Source of the DNA: Breviolum minutum Mf 1.05b.01
Lineage: Eukaryota > Sar > Dinophyceae > Suessiales > Symbiodiniaceae
DNA: 64,000 bases
Assembly (NCBI GenBank): GCA_000507305.1
Contig: DF239761.1
Span: 62,001-126,000, forward strand
Reading direction: 5' to 3'
The notes under the pieces are model-generated. The model had not been told where the DNA came from. It worked only from the letters and a program-made list of their open reading frames with translations, and did no database searches. A program made the translations under genes and the position numbers. How positions within the stretch are numbered: the stretch's first letter is position 1; every line of letters begins with the position of its first letter. Below are positions 22,933 through 34,098 of the stretch, in pieces.

Positions 22933-24133
22933 GGTTGTTGACGACATTGTTATTTTTTTGCTTTTGTTGTTTGTTGTGCGTTGTTGGTTTGTTGTTGATT
23001 GGTTGTTTGTTGTTTGTTGCTGATTCTTTGTTCATTGTTTTTGTTGTGAACCCCTGTGGTGCGAGTTGTGATGGATTGTGCAATTAATGGTTTGAAATTT
23101 CCTAAAGGTTATTTGAGGGGAATCATTGATTTTGTGGACCTGGAATTGGAAGGCAACAATCATGCCCACTCATCAAGTCACTCAAACGACAGAAGTATGG
23201 TTTCACCATCCCTACTGAAATATACACAGTTCCATACCGTTGAATACATTGCACATATAGCATGTACATATACTTCCCCCACATGTATTTCGTTGTATTA
23301 TATACTGTAACGATTTACAAATTTACTAATGCGTTTGCCTACCCTATTACCTGTCCAAACCATGCAGTGATTTCTGAATATCCATAATATTTTTATGTCG
23401 TTGTTTATTGCCTTCTGTTTGTCCCTGAATGATCTGGCAATCTCACAGGATTCGTGAGGCAGCTTCTCGTTTGATTCAGGTGCCACCAATGAGTCCATGG
23501 TCTGCTGACGAAAAAGTGGGAATCCAATCGATTCAATGTCACATCTCTCGGGTTAGAAGTGCCTAAACCAAATTAGGTGAGATGAATAGGATATAAGATT
23601 GTCCTCTTAAGTTACAGGAACATGAACATGTGAAATCACGTGGACATGTTACATAATCTGTTTCAACAAGCAAAAGGATGCATGAATGTGGAGGCTGTTT
23701 ACCGCGGACATTGTATTCGATGCCTCCAAGGGGCAGAGAAGCGGCAGGTCTATCCAATCGATTCGAATGAGATGCGGGGACGGCATGGGACGGCAGGTTG
23801 GTTAATGATTTGAGGATAATTCACTGTCATTATCCTTGGTAAAGGAACCACCAGCATCCACAATCCAGTAATTCATTGGATAGAGGGAAATTTAACGTTC
23901 ACGTTCCGTACTAGTACCTGTAGGGCATTCGGCGCCGACCATGTACCACAAATTTGGGAGGTTTTGCTGATGTCATGCTATGACACAATGTTGATTCGCA
24001 ACACAGATGAGTGAAGGGAGGGCCTGGCGATGTCCCTGATAGGCTCAATGTCACATGAGATGTCGTTGGACGCATAGAAAGTCAAAGGAATCAAACGTCC
24101 ACTGAAGTCACATGTTTCTCGGGCTTCTCATAG
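22030..24133. other. repeat-rich stretch without supported gene
   Basis: Contains the GT/GTT microsatellite and a 5-N gap. A frame at 23090-23230 (FPKGYLRGIIDFVDLELEGN) is protein-like but unbounded. The rest shows nothing. Confidence 0.3.
22640..23045. repeat. (GT)n/(GTT)n microsatellite with a 5-N gap
   Basis: TTG/TGG-rich sequence passes through (GT)n at about 22790-22840 into (GTT)n at about 22839-22930 and then degenerate TTG repeats. Five N at 22707-22711 mark an unresolved base run. Long open frames here are artefacts. Confidence 0.95.
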
Positions 24134-24812
24134 GATGTGGGCGTTGATGCCATATCCACACAAGAAGTTTCCTTCATCGGCCTCGGATTTGCAGCAGGTC
24201 TTCGACAAGCGCTATGCCGACATTAGCAAGGCAGGGTTTTTTAAATGATGCCGCTTTGTACAGCACAGCATTTGAGTCCTTGAGCAGGTGAGTGGTGTTT
24301 TACCAGCACCGCAGAAAGCCAAATTCGTTTTCCAGCTGCCACTTGCTCATCGCTGTTCTTTTTTAATAATGTTGAATGTTGACATGAAGAAATTCAAGGT
24401 GTTTTGTTTCCATACAGGCATCGTGTTTGTGGATAAACACAGATTCAGTGCGGCATCCATTCTTTGTGATTGTATGATATTGATTGTTACTGTATTTGTG
24501 CCTGTGTATGCAGATTCATTTGGATATATTTAGGCTATGGCATGGCTATGCCTCTATTTAGTGTCTTATCACATTTCCGATTTGTGGTGCTGTATCCATC
24601 ATACTCAAGTAGCTGAGGTTGGTGCCTATGCTGAGACTACTGGTGTTCTTTTTCAGGCCACGGTCCGTCCGTGGATGTTGAATGTGTTTGGATTTAAGTT
24701 GCTTGCGGTCCATCCCCAGATGATTCATTTGTTATTCGCACATCAAGATGGTGCTCTCAAACTGTGGCCATTTTTGGCATTCCACCACCCCAAGTTTATC
24801 ACAACATTCTAG
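24134..24812 (+). CDS. two candidate exons of an unknown gene
   Basis: Exon 24134-24230 follows acceptor cttctcatag and ends at a GC donor (AGCAAG|gcaggg). Its frame reads LMPYPHKKFPSSASDLQQ then VFDKRYADISK. A second segment from 24657 (acceptor tttttcag, phase 0, compatible with the first) reads ATVRPWMLNVFGFKLLAVHP and stays open to 24812, though the true exon probably stops at an earlier donor. No family recognised. Confidence 0.38.
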
Positions 24813-26556
24813 TGCACCTGATCAGTTTCCAATGACAGCCATCGGGTTGGAAGGAAAGACCTGGATCAAGATCGCTTGTCTGCAATGGTCGAATTGGTGC
24901 AACTCTCCAGCACTGCAACTGACAACTGTCGCTCGCCTACTCGAGCTGATTTATCACCTGGGTTCTGATATTAGTTTACTGTACTTGATTTTAGGATATA
25001 TCATATTTTTTGTTTGCTTAGTTAAACTGCTACTGGCGCAATTGTTTTTGATACATGGGATGCTATGATAGGGTATGATTTCCACTGATATGACGGATAT
25101 GATGCGATACATGTTGATGTTCACGTACCACAGTGTATCCTAGTCGAAGCTAAGCATGTATATTTCTGATATTATTTGTAAATAATTTAACAATATTTAA
25201 CAGATATACGGAGGATAAAAAATGATATACGCATATATGTATAGAGAGAACCTTGGGTGCTTTTACCGCCAGGAGCCGGTCAAATCTGCCAGGGATGTTC
25301 CGCTGACTGTTTCGACCTTTGCTAAGCCGTGTCTCAAACCCTGGCAGGTGGTTTTGTAGAAGGGCTTCTACCACCCTGTTGCATGGATTTTTTTTTCAAT
25401 CGGCCTGTAACAAGGAGCCTCATGAATCAATCAGTAAATGAATGACACCCCAGGGTTCTTGACCACTGCTCAGCTAGATTTTATGTTTGTATGTTTGGCT
25501 ATGGGGGTGGTTGCTGAGGCAATTTTCTGCGAATCTTTCTGATGGAAGAGTCATCGCTGCCAAAAGATGCCACACGCACAGGATGCCTTGTGCTACTCGA
25601 GAGACTTGGCAGGAGACAAGTAAATTGGGGACCCGGACCCGGACCTGACAAACGCAAGCTTAACCCGGGACCCGGACCTCCCAATTATTTACAGGTTCTT
25701 TTATAACCTTGCACTCCCGCACTCTTTGCCTGCGCGTTTGCAGCAGCTGCAGTCTAAGGAAGTTGTTCGCAGCTTTGCTGTCCTCCAAGAGAGATGCCGA
25801 TGTATTGAAGTTGCTGAAGTCTCTTCAAAAGGCTTGAACATGCTGATGTACATTGCATGGGACGATTGAATCGAAAGCTTGGGCTGGCAACGCAGTCCAT
25901 GAATTTGTTTGAATGGAATAAAGGGGTGTCCTTGAGATGAATAGACCGGGTGACAACGGTATATGATATGTTTTCTTTGTTTTCTTTTTGTTGGGCTTCC
26001 AAGGTTTCCAGTTGAAATCCAGTTCAAACTGTCGTAAGGAACACAGCAGCTTTACTGAAACCTGCAACTTTGAAAGACAACAAGCATCACTTTTTTGGAC
26101 CAGAAACTCTTCACCTTAGTTGAGTACATACGGGAAAGGTGGCCATCGCATTCCCCACACAAAAAAACGCGTGTGTTTCTACCTGAATGCCAATCAAAAG
26201 GTTTGTTGTTGGTGCCATTGTCCATGGAGTAGGAAGCTGATATGATGATTTATTCCCAAACACTTTTGGAAGACTCGTCTTTGCCAGGCCCTTTTCTCGC
26301 CTGGGCCTGACTACAAACCGCCTGGAGCTTTGGTTAGGCTGACATCGAAACAGATTCCTGGTATTTTTGGACAGGTTGCCAGTTTTTGCCCAACTCAGGT
26401 TGGAATCCATGTCAGGTTTGGTTGTGGCGATGGCACTCAGATCTGGTGAGAGTCGAGACTCCTGATCCTAACGATGCTGATCTACATTGAATGATGTTTC
26501 TCTCGTGGAACCGTTTGGCAAAGGCCCACCTAATGAGGAAGACCAATCTTTTCCAG
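24813..26556. other. stretch without supported gene
   Basis: 24813-25070 is open in more than one frame with ambiguous coding character. 25150-25260 is AT-rich. A GGACCC-type repeat lies at about 25629-25680. Nothing firm. Confidence 0.3.
25629..25680. repeat. short GGACCC/GGACCT repeat, two clusters
   Basis: gggacccggacccggacct (from about 25628) and cccgggacccggacct (from about 25664) are two clusters of the same hexamer separated by about 17 bases. GC-rich in an otherwise AT-leaning stretch. Confidence 0.8.
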
Positions 26557-26617
26557 GCTTGACACGTGTTGAAACAGCCGTCAGTGTGACTGTGATTGAA
26601 GCAAAGCAGCTTGGAAG
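26557..26617 (+). CDS. candidate exon with C2-domain-like start
   Basis: Bounded by acceptor cttttccag and GT donor (CTTGGAAG|gtcata). The 61 bases read LTRVETAVSVTVIEAKQLG in the only sensible phase (1 in, 2 out). VSVTVIEAKQLG matches the first strand pattern of C2 domains (L.VTVieAr.L). Too short to be sure. The next exons would have to carry the SDPYV region and were not found. Confidence 0.38.
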
Positions 26618-27823
26618 GTCATATAACATGCGAGCCTTTTATCCGTTTATTTTCACAAAATATCCACCAGCCTCGTGCTTGTGCAACCCTTCCAAACATA
26701 TGCCAGGTGCTGCAACCTTTGTGCCATCCTGGGGATATTCTCCAGGCGGCTTTGCCATTTGTATTTATTGCCATTTGCACTGATGAAAAGGTTGTGAAAT
26801 TGCATGAAATTATCAGTTGTTAGCCTTGGTGTGCTTATTATGTCTCAGCATATTTTGCGCATATTATGTGCTTGTTATCCTTGGTGTAGCATAGTATTTT
26901 TGATGAAGGCACTCGTCGATAAAAGTAGCCAGTAGCAATGAACAACTGCATGGGATGTAGCTGGATGGATGAAATCAAGGATCCCGAATATATCCGACGA
27001 AATTGTATACTTCAATGGGCAAAGGAATCTTAGGCACGACAATGCTAGCGGAACACAAGATGCTGCTGTCAGATTGTTGAGATGTTTGGTTCTTGGAGGA
27101 TTCCACCTCAATCTTCACATTCAACCAATGCAAAGAAGAGTGGCACTAGTAGCAACAGCATAACAGTATAGCTAGTAGGTAGTTGTAGCTTTCAGGACTT
27201 GCTTCTTTTGCCTTGCAGTCCTTCCCGGGGTTTCAGCACGGGCAGGCAGCAGATGTAATCCTTCTCATGACACTCGGCAGCTTTGAGAGCTGATGTCTGG
27301 TTTGTTTCAAACCTTGTAAAATCTTTGTAAATATCATTTTGGCCTGGAGTTAGCCTGGATTAAGCAAGGAAGATGTATGAAATTTGGAGAAACCAAACAG
27401 CCATGCAGCACTTTCTCTAAAAGTAATCGCTCCCATGACTTTCCCGTGTCTTCGGAGTATTGTTATGATTGTCACGACTGCGTTGGATATGAATATGCTT
27501 TGCTATGCATTGCATACAGAATTTATTTTGCAGCTTCAACCTAGAAAGATGAGCCAAACAAGAGCATGAGCAAACTTATATATAACATATGAATACATAT
27601 GATTAGTATCGTACTTTTCTCCCTATCAACATGATCGATGATTGTTTTCCATCATCACTTGCAAGCCTTTTTTTCCGGCAGAATCTTATATCCCTTACTG
27701 CACCGGGCCGAGACTGACGGTCCTGAGGTCCTCAGGTTTAGACTCCATCTCCTTGGAGACGGTGGAAGCATCGCTCCGTGCTCGTCAGGAGTCAAAGTTT
27801 TGTGCTTTAATTAGTATGAAAAC
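26618..27823. other. stretch without supported gene
   Basis: A short acceptor/donor-bounded piece at about 26705-26743 and a frame at 26969-27163 could be exons but have no supporting context. Confidence 0.3.
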
Positions 27824-28273
27824 GTGCTGAAAACCATCGTTTTGGACATAGGTTCACATAGGTTCACGGTTGAACAGGGGGGCCCGCAGAAGATACAGAA
27901 AACACAAGATCACACAAACAGGAAAGCACCCCTGCGGACTGAATTAGATGATTTTGGAGAAGTGTTACTGTTTGTCCTCAGAGACCCCATGGAAGGATGC
28001 AGGCCTCAAAAGGAGCCAATCCTTTTTCAGAATCGTTCAGCAGTGGAAAGTGCATGGTGGGTTTTGGCGCGTGGTTTCCATTGTGCAATTTGCACATGTT
28101 TGCAATGTGTACATGTTACATGTGTATCCGATAATATATATTTATCATACCAAGTAGATTGTTCACATGTATGTTTTTCTCAATTTTGTTTTGACTGCGT
28201 CGCTCTGCAGGAGTTGCTGGCAACGCTTTTGTTCTCTCCAAATTTGGTGGAGTCGTTATGTGAGGCCAATTGA
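27824..28273 (+). CDS. candidate exon(s), unknown gene
   Basis: Open for 149 codons. The protein-like parts are the middle (RTELDDFGEVLLFVLRDPME) and the end after an internal acceptor ctctgcag at about 28203-28210 (ELLATLLFSPNLVESLCEAN, then stop). The Cys-rich stretch between them resembles intron, so two exons separated by a ~100-base intron is the likelier reading. The second looks like a C-terminus. No family recognised. Confidence 0.38.
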   Translation: MLKTIVLDIGSHRFTVEQGGPQKIQKTQDHTNRKAPLRTELDDFGEVLLFVLRDPMEGCRPQKEPILFQNRSAVESAWWVLARGFHCAICTCLQCVHVTCVSDNIYLSYQVDCSHVCFSQFCFDCVALQELLATLLFSPNLVESLCEAN

Positions 28274-29536
28274 AACAGAGGGTGGATCAGTAGTCTTCAT
28301 GGAAGATGTGTGATGATAGTGCTGGCTTATTTGAGAATGAAGCTGTGCAGTGCAAAATGCTTTGCATAAACCATATTGATATTCAGGGCACCCTGGTCTG
28401 TCAATCCATCAAATGCGAACAGCAATTTGGCTAGTGAATGCACACGTTTCCCGGCCAAACTCGGCTGAAGTGGTCCCTTCAGACCCCACAGCTTTATGAC
28501 ATATTCATACATATTCTGCATTTCAACAAATTCTGCATGCTCAAGCGTTTTTTTCCAAGCGTGAATTTCTATGTGTCACTGGACCTTGCTTAACGCCAGC
28601 ATCAGCATTGTAGACAACCTGGACATGAATTCTGCTTCGCATCTCCGCTGGGATTGCTCTCTCCTGCACTCCAACACAGGTCAGCAGTAACCCCACAGCT
28701 GCGGAGTGTTTGGGACGTTTGGGACCTCGGAATGCAGGTTGACAAATCATCAAACCTACTTGAGATATCGCCCATAACCCTCTTCAGCACCAACCTGGAT
28801 ACTGAAAATGAAATAAAATGAAGCAGCCGAAAGGGAAATCATGTTTGTCACATTCTGTCATTCTGGTTGCACGGCGTTGTTCTGTACCTGGATTTTGCTT
28901 TGCAACTGAACGCCTAAAGCCACTGGTCACAATGTATGAATTGTGAATTTGACAATACTGACAGATGTATTTCATATTGGCCCGATGGTCCACTAAATAC
29001 CTCGGTTCAACGGGCCCAGATAGATGCAGTTTTGGAACTGGCTTCATGTCAAGGTCACTGAAAATGCATGTTGAACCAGTAAAAAAGCTGCATGGAAGCT
29101 TGCTTGCCATGTGAATTCTGGCCAGCTAGTAAGTATGTTTCATCAAGGGGTCTGTCCCTTTGAAAATGTGCAGGTGGCAGAAAGTATAGAAAAGTCCAAG
29201 TCGAGTAAACAGAAAAAGCTGCAAACGGATGTATTATCAGCTGTGTTTGTATGGCGTTCTTGGTTGCTGACTTAGGTTTATGCTCCTTGCTCGTTCATAC
29301 AGCGGGAGTTCTATCTACCGCTTCCTACGGGCAAGACAGGCCAGCCATCCTTCATAGCACTGAGCAGGGAATGGCAGTGTCAAGGTTCAGAGGAAAGTCA
29401 AATTTGCTATAGGATCTTCATCAGATTGTATTATTGTATATTATTGAATTGTATCAAAAAAACTTGGGATGACCTTCAATCTCAGTATCACTGTCTACTC
29501 ACCTGTTTCAAACATCTCATGTGAAAACATTTCAGA
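28274..29536. other. stretch without supported gene
   Basis: Short frames on both strands, none convincing. Probably the region upstream of the gene that begins near 29537. Confidence 0.35.
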
Positions 29537-32500
29537 ATGGCGTTTCAGAAACCAGAAGGAGAGCGATGCCCAGGTCTTGCGCAGCAGCAACTTTGGCCAA
29601 CATCGCTACACTGCTGGACTGGTGCTGTTGCATTGGTTGCCCTAGTGGCTACCTGGTCGGCTGCCAGACGTCAAGTTTCGTCGTTCGCAGGGATTCCAAC
29701 AATTTTTAAGAATATTAAAGATACATAAAGATAAGTTAAAGATACTAACTCCTGTAGTATAAATATGTATAAATACTATAAGAGGTCATGATCATCTCAT
29801 TCCGTTTTCTTGATGATCGCCTTGTCCAGGAGCGTTTTGCCCTCCGTCGTGATGCAGATCCTGGACAGCTGCTGGCACTACTCACGTGGCTCTCTTGGTC
29901 CAAGGCGTGGCGTGGTCAAGGGAACCCTTTAGGGCAAGATAGAAATTATGCGGTATGCATATATATATATATGTATACTATTTACATCTATATACCTGGA
30001 CCTTCCAAACGGTGCCAAAGTTCCTAAAGGGTGTCAATTTACCATCCCTTAGGGTTTAATTGGCACCCTTTGGAAGGTGCTGGTATATATATATATACAT
30101 ATTATATTGATACATTGTGCACAAAATTGGGTTGGGAACCAGAAATATTTTCACTACACACAATGTACACGCACACACGTATATGATCGTATATGTATAG
30201 GTGGGTGATATGGTGCGGTGGTAATGCTAAACCGACATTGGGTTGAATCGAAGTAAAGAGCAAGCTAAGGTCCAGTCTGGAAACATGTCGACAGTGACGA
30301 CAAGCCTGTTGAAAAGTTCAAAGATGCAGACTCCCAGCAATGTTGAAAGATGTTGAACATATTCGAAGTAAAAAAGCAAATCTAAATGAATCTAACACGG
30401 CTGCTAGTAACCACGCTAGCCTGCTGACTTGTTCCTTCTGGTTTCGGGCATTGGCTCGCCTTCAGCCACCGGCTGGACTCATTGAGACGGCGATGGAGAG
30501 AGAGAGAGAGAAATGAATCTAACATCAATTCATGGCTAAGTATTCACCAAATTTCACATATCTCATGGTACAAGGTCTGACCAAATCAGCCAGTTGCGTC
30601 CCTGTGTTTGCACCCAAGGAGGCCTTGTCTGGAGATGATGCTAAACCTGGATCAAAGACATTGGCCAGACTGCATCGTGCCTCTGTAGCACAGTTGTACG
30701 AGAGCCGGCAACGAGTCGCTTTTGATAGCTTTTGATAGATGGATTCTCAAGGAGGTCCAGCAGTGTCACCTCTGCAACGCCAATGACAGGGTTCATCTTG
30801 GAAATTTCTCACCATATCCGACCACCAAACTCTGCAGGTGGAAGTTTCGTCCGAACTTTGCTTTCAGCCATCGGACGGGCGAGGGACGACGTATTGCTGG
30901 CCGTGTGCCGCTTGTATTTTGCGCCGTCCGAGACTCAGGACACAGAGGTGGCAGATTTTGAAGATGAGCTTCATTAAAATCACATTGATTCAAGTATAAT
31001 ATCATGTATTATAAGTCACGATAATCAATAAAATGTGATGTATGAACATGTACGAACTATGTCATCTAATATACGATTTATGATGTAATTCCGAAGGGTC
31101 CAGAATGATTTGGGTCCAGTTCTTGCTGTTTTAATTGCTAAAAGTGACCGGCGAGCACAGGTCAAATGGCACTGCTGAAGCTGAAGTAGATCCCCCATTG
31201 GAGGCACAAGAAGCATTGTATGTCACAACCCCACGGGTTTGTTAAATTGGCAGGCTTGTAAATATGGTGGACGGTTTCAGGTTCTCATGTGCATTTTGAT
31301 AATGGTTCAAATTCTCAATTCGAGATATTTCAGCTCGAAATATTTCCCTCAACCACGTGGACCTCCTCCGTTTTTTGCCAGGTGTTACAAACATTGGCCT
31401 TTGCAACACCCTTGGCCGAGCGGCTTTTCCCTACCTTTGGAGGTCTCATGAGGCTTCTTTGCCGTCGTGTTTCGTAGCGAAGCAGACATGAGCATGATTC
31501 GTTGATTTTAGGCATTCAAACGGTCCGGAGAAGTTTCGGATTCTTTCTTGGGTAATAAATTTGCAAAACAGTGTGTATGACAGTGGCTCTCTTTGGCTAA
31601 TTTGTTGAAAGTTTCACTTTTACACTTTGTATGAACGCATCTACATCCATGCGGTTTGCAATTGTATTATGAACATATGTAACATATATGCTTTGTATTC
31701 TGATCTATTCATTATTATGTTCTTTAGATATGCACTACTCAATTAAGACAATTCTTTTACTAATCTTTAGCATTGCATAGCAGGTCTTAGCAACCATTTT
31801 TTGACATTCGCCCTTCCTTTTGGTTTAGAGAAGGCTATTGACAAAGCCTTCCGCCACAGGAATCGCAGTTCGGAGGCCATCTTTGAAGCATTGCAACCGC
31901 CACAGTTGGCCAATGCGGAAGCCATTCGTCTTCGTGTCTTTTGCTGTGCCACTTGGAACAATCAGCAGTAGATCCACAGCAATTTACTACAAGTCTTATA
32001 CTAAGAATGACAATGAAATCTCGGGTTTTGATGGGGGCGGGAGGGGAGGGGTTGTTATTGGTTCTATCTTTTTTGTACATTGAGTCAGTCTTCATCCCAA
32101 GAAGTTCGCTGTTTTTTGAACTCGATCACTTCCATTTGTACCTTCGACCATTCCACGGTAGACTCAGTTGCAAACCCCAACCCTTGAGGTCTATGCCGTG
32201 CAACTGCAACCAATGTATGACTACGAGTTTTTTGGTGAAGCCAATCCTTTGAAACCTGAAGAGGCGAGAATTTGGGTGTAGCCCATGAGGTGATATATGT
32301 GGATGCTCTTAGCATCGAAATTGCAATTTCAAGTCATCAATTATTGAAGGTGGTTTAAAGTGAAACATGTCACAAAGTCATAGGTTTGATAATATTGTAT
32401 TGATGCAGCAAAATTGTGGTGTCAAAACTGTGCTCCAAAAGTGGTGGTAGCTGGGGCAGCCCAGCTACCTCGGTCTAGCACCAATCTCAACCGTGCAGGT

Positions 32501-33237
32501 CAGGGAGTTGCTCCCTTTCCTCAACCGCTTGGCATACCACTTTGTGACCAGCATGCCTGATCAGGTTGGTTACTCACTTGAAGCCAGAGAAAGATGTATA
32601 GTACTTGTGTGTCCTTTGAATCTGGGGAACCATGCCATGAACAAACACCTTATAGAGCCGTGGGGGGTTTCAATGCATAATTGAAGGGAGTTTCATACTG
32701 AGGAAGCCTCCGTGGTTGGATTTAGCATATTTGCTTTATCATGTTTCATCCCATGTCCATTTGCTGTTGCGAATGGTTCCCGCGTTCTCGAAAAACGTTG
32801 ACATGGACACAAGGCATCGCTACTCCCTGCTGCCAAAGCGTTGAGAACAAGCCTGACTTCATTGGTGTGGGAGCCTGTCATGTTGAGATTCAAAGAATCT
32901 TCGAGCAAATTTGCTCTGATCATATTCAGGTTGCTTAGACTAATTGATAAAACTGTTGGTACATACTGATCCGAGATGCTTCAACTGGTGATTTCGTAAG
33001 AACTCTTAGGGATGGTTTGGGGGTTTGTTTGCAAAGTGGTAGATTTTCAATGTCGGGCAGCAAGCAGCTAGGGCCCCCAGGCTATAGTGAGTTTCGCATT
33101 CTCAGTCAGAAGACCTCACCACATGTTTGGCCAGGTGGTTTGACAAACTTTTGAAAATCCATGGAAATCCCCATCTGAGATCAACCTTCTCTACCATCGG
33201 CATCAACGTCGACCCATTTTGGACACCGGCACCGTGT
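29537..33237 (+). CDS. probable 5' exons of the HECT ligase gene
   Basis: A series of exons whose phases fit: 29537-29674 (begins ATG; contains a hydrophobic run, TGAVALVALVATWSAARRQ), 29830-29914, about 30575-30727 (GC donor), 30838-30947, 31382-31458, 31829-31935, 32499-32564, 32852-32929 and 33135 to about 33233. The peptides are helical, e.g. SFVRTLLSAIGRARDD, VLQTLAFATPLAERLFPTF, VRELLPFLNRLAYHFVTS and VEIQRIFEQICSDHIQ. The chain is in phase from 30838 to 32929 and again from 33135 into the exon at 34099; the join 32929-33135 is not, so an exon is missing there. The region N-terminal to HECT in UBE3-class ligases is long and helical, which fits, but I cannot align it. The hydrophobic N-terminus is unexpected for this class, so the first exons may belong to another gene. 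Confidence 0.45.
29991..30086. repeat. inverted-repeat (foldback) element
   Basis: Arms tatacctggaccttccaaac (from 29991) and its complement ending at 30086 (ggcaccctttggaaggtgctggtata) pair over about 27 bases with three to four mismatches, enclosing ~40 bases that also contain an aaaggg/ccctta pair. Flanked by TATATA runs. It lies in an intron of the predicted gene. No coding capacity; MITE-like. Confidence 0.7.
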
Positions 33238-34098
33238 TGAGCCCAGATGGCTGCATCCTTTCCCGGTGACATGCGGGTCATGCATGATTTACCAAGGACT
33301 GTACCTAGAATAACTTGCTGTGAGAACATGCTTTCAATATGTTTATATAGTTACTTGTACTTGTTTTGTGAATATGTGTTTGAAAACTATTTACCTCATT
33401 GATGAATGGTGTCAGGAGGAGGCTATTGTAGATGTTTGGATGATGCTATGACTAATTGCCCAATTGCAACCCTACTCCGGGTCAAAAAGATCAGGTTCAG
33501 GTACTCAGTTCCTAGAGAAACATAGGGAAGCAAGCAACAGTAAACATGACGATTGGCAATGTGTGGGTCACACGGTGCAACTTTGAGTGCAGGTGGACGA
33601 GATCTTGGTTTGTATTTGTGCCTATGTTTTTTTCACCTTCATGCCCTATTAGTGTCATAGTTGTACAAGCAAGTAAGAAAAGTGCAGTAGTTACGTTACA
33701 TTCCTATTTCACATCGTTGATGTTATTTGCTGGCCAAGGTTTCTTCATGTTTGTGGATAGCTGTAACATATATGGACACATGCGCCTTTCAACATACCAT
33801 GTCTACTAACACCTTTGGGCTATGATGCCAGGTTAGGACCATAGATTTGTGACCATGTGAAATATCTTGGAAACAATGGCAAGTTTGGTCTACTGGTAGA
33901 GTCTACTGGTGCTTTGCATCATTTCTTGCCATCAGATTTTGCAACATCAACTCAGACGATATGTGTGCAAAACATGATTTAAATTCAAAGCTTCCTATAA
34001 TTTCATATGTTTAATTTGGTAATTTGTGACACCAGTGTTGCAGATTCACTCCAGTTTGCAGATTTGGTTTCCATGACAAAACCCTCCCCTTTTCCAAG

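Noticed and set aside
22424..23087. 219-codon minus-strand frame (Asn/Gln/Thr-rich) and plus-strand Cys/Val/Leu frames
   Set aside because: Microsatellite artefact crossing a 5-N gap.
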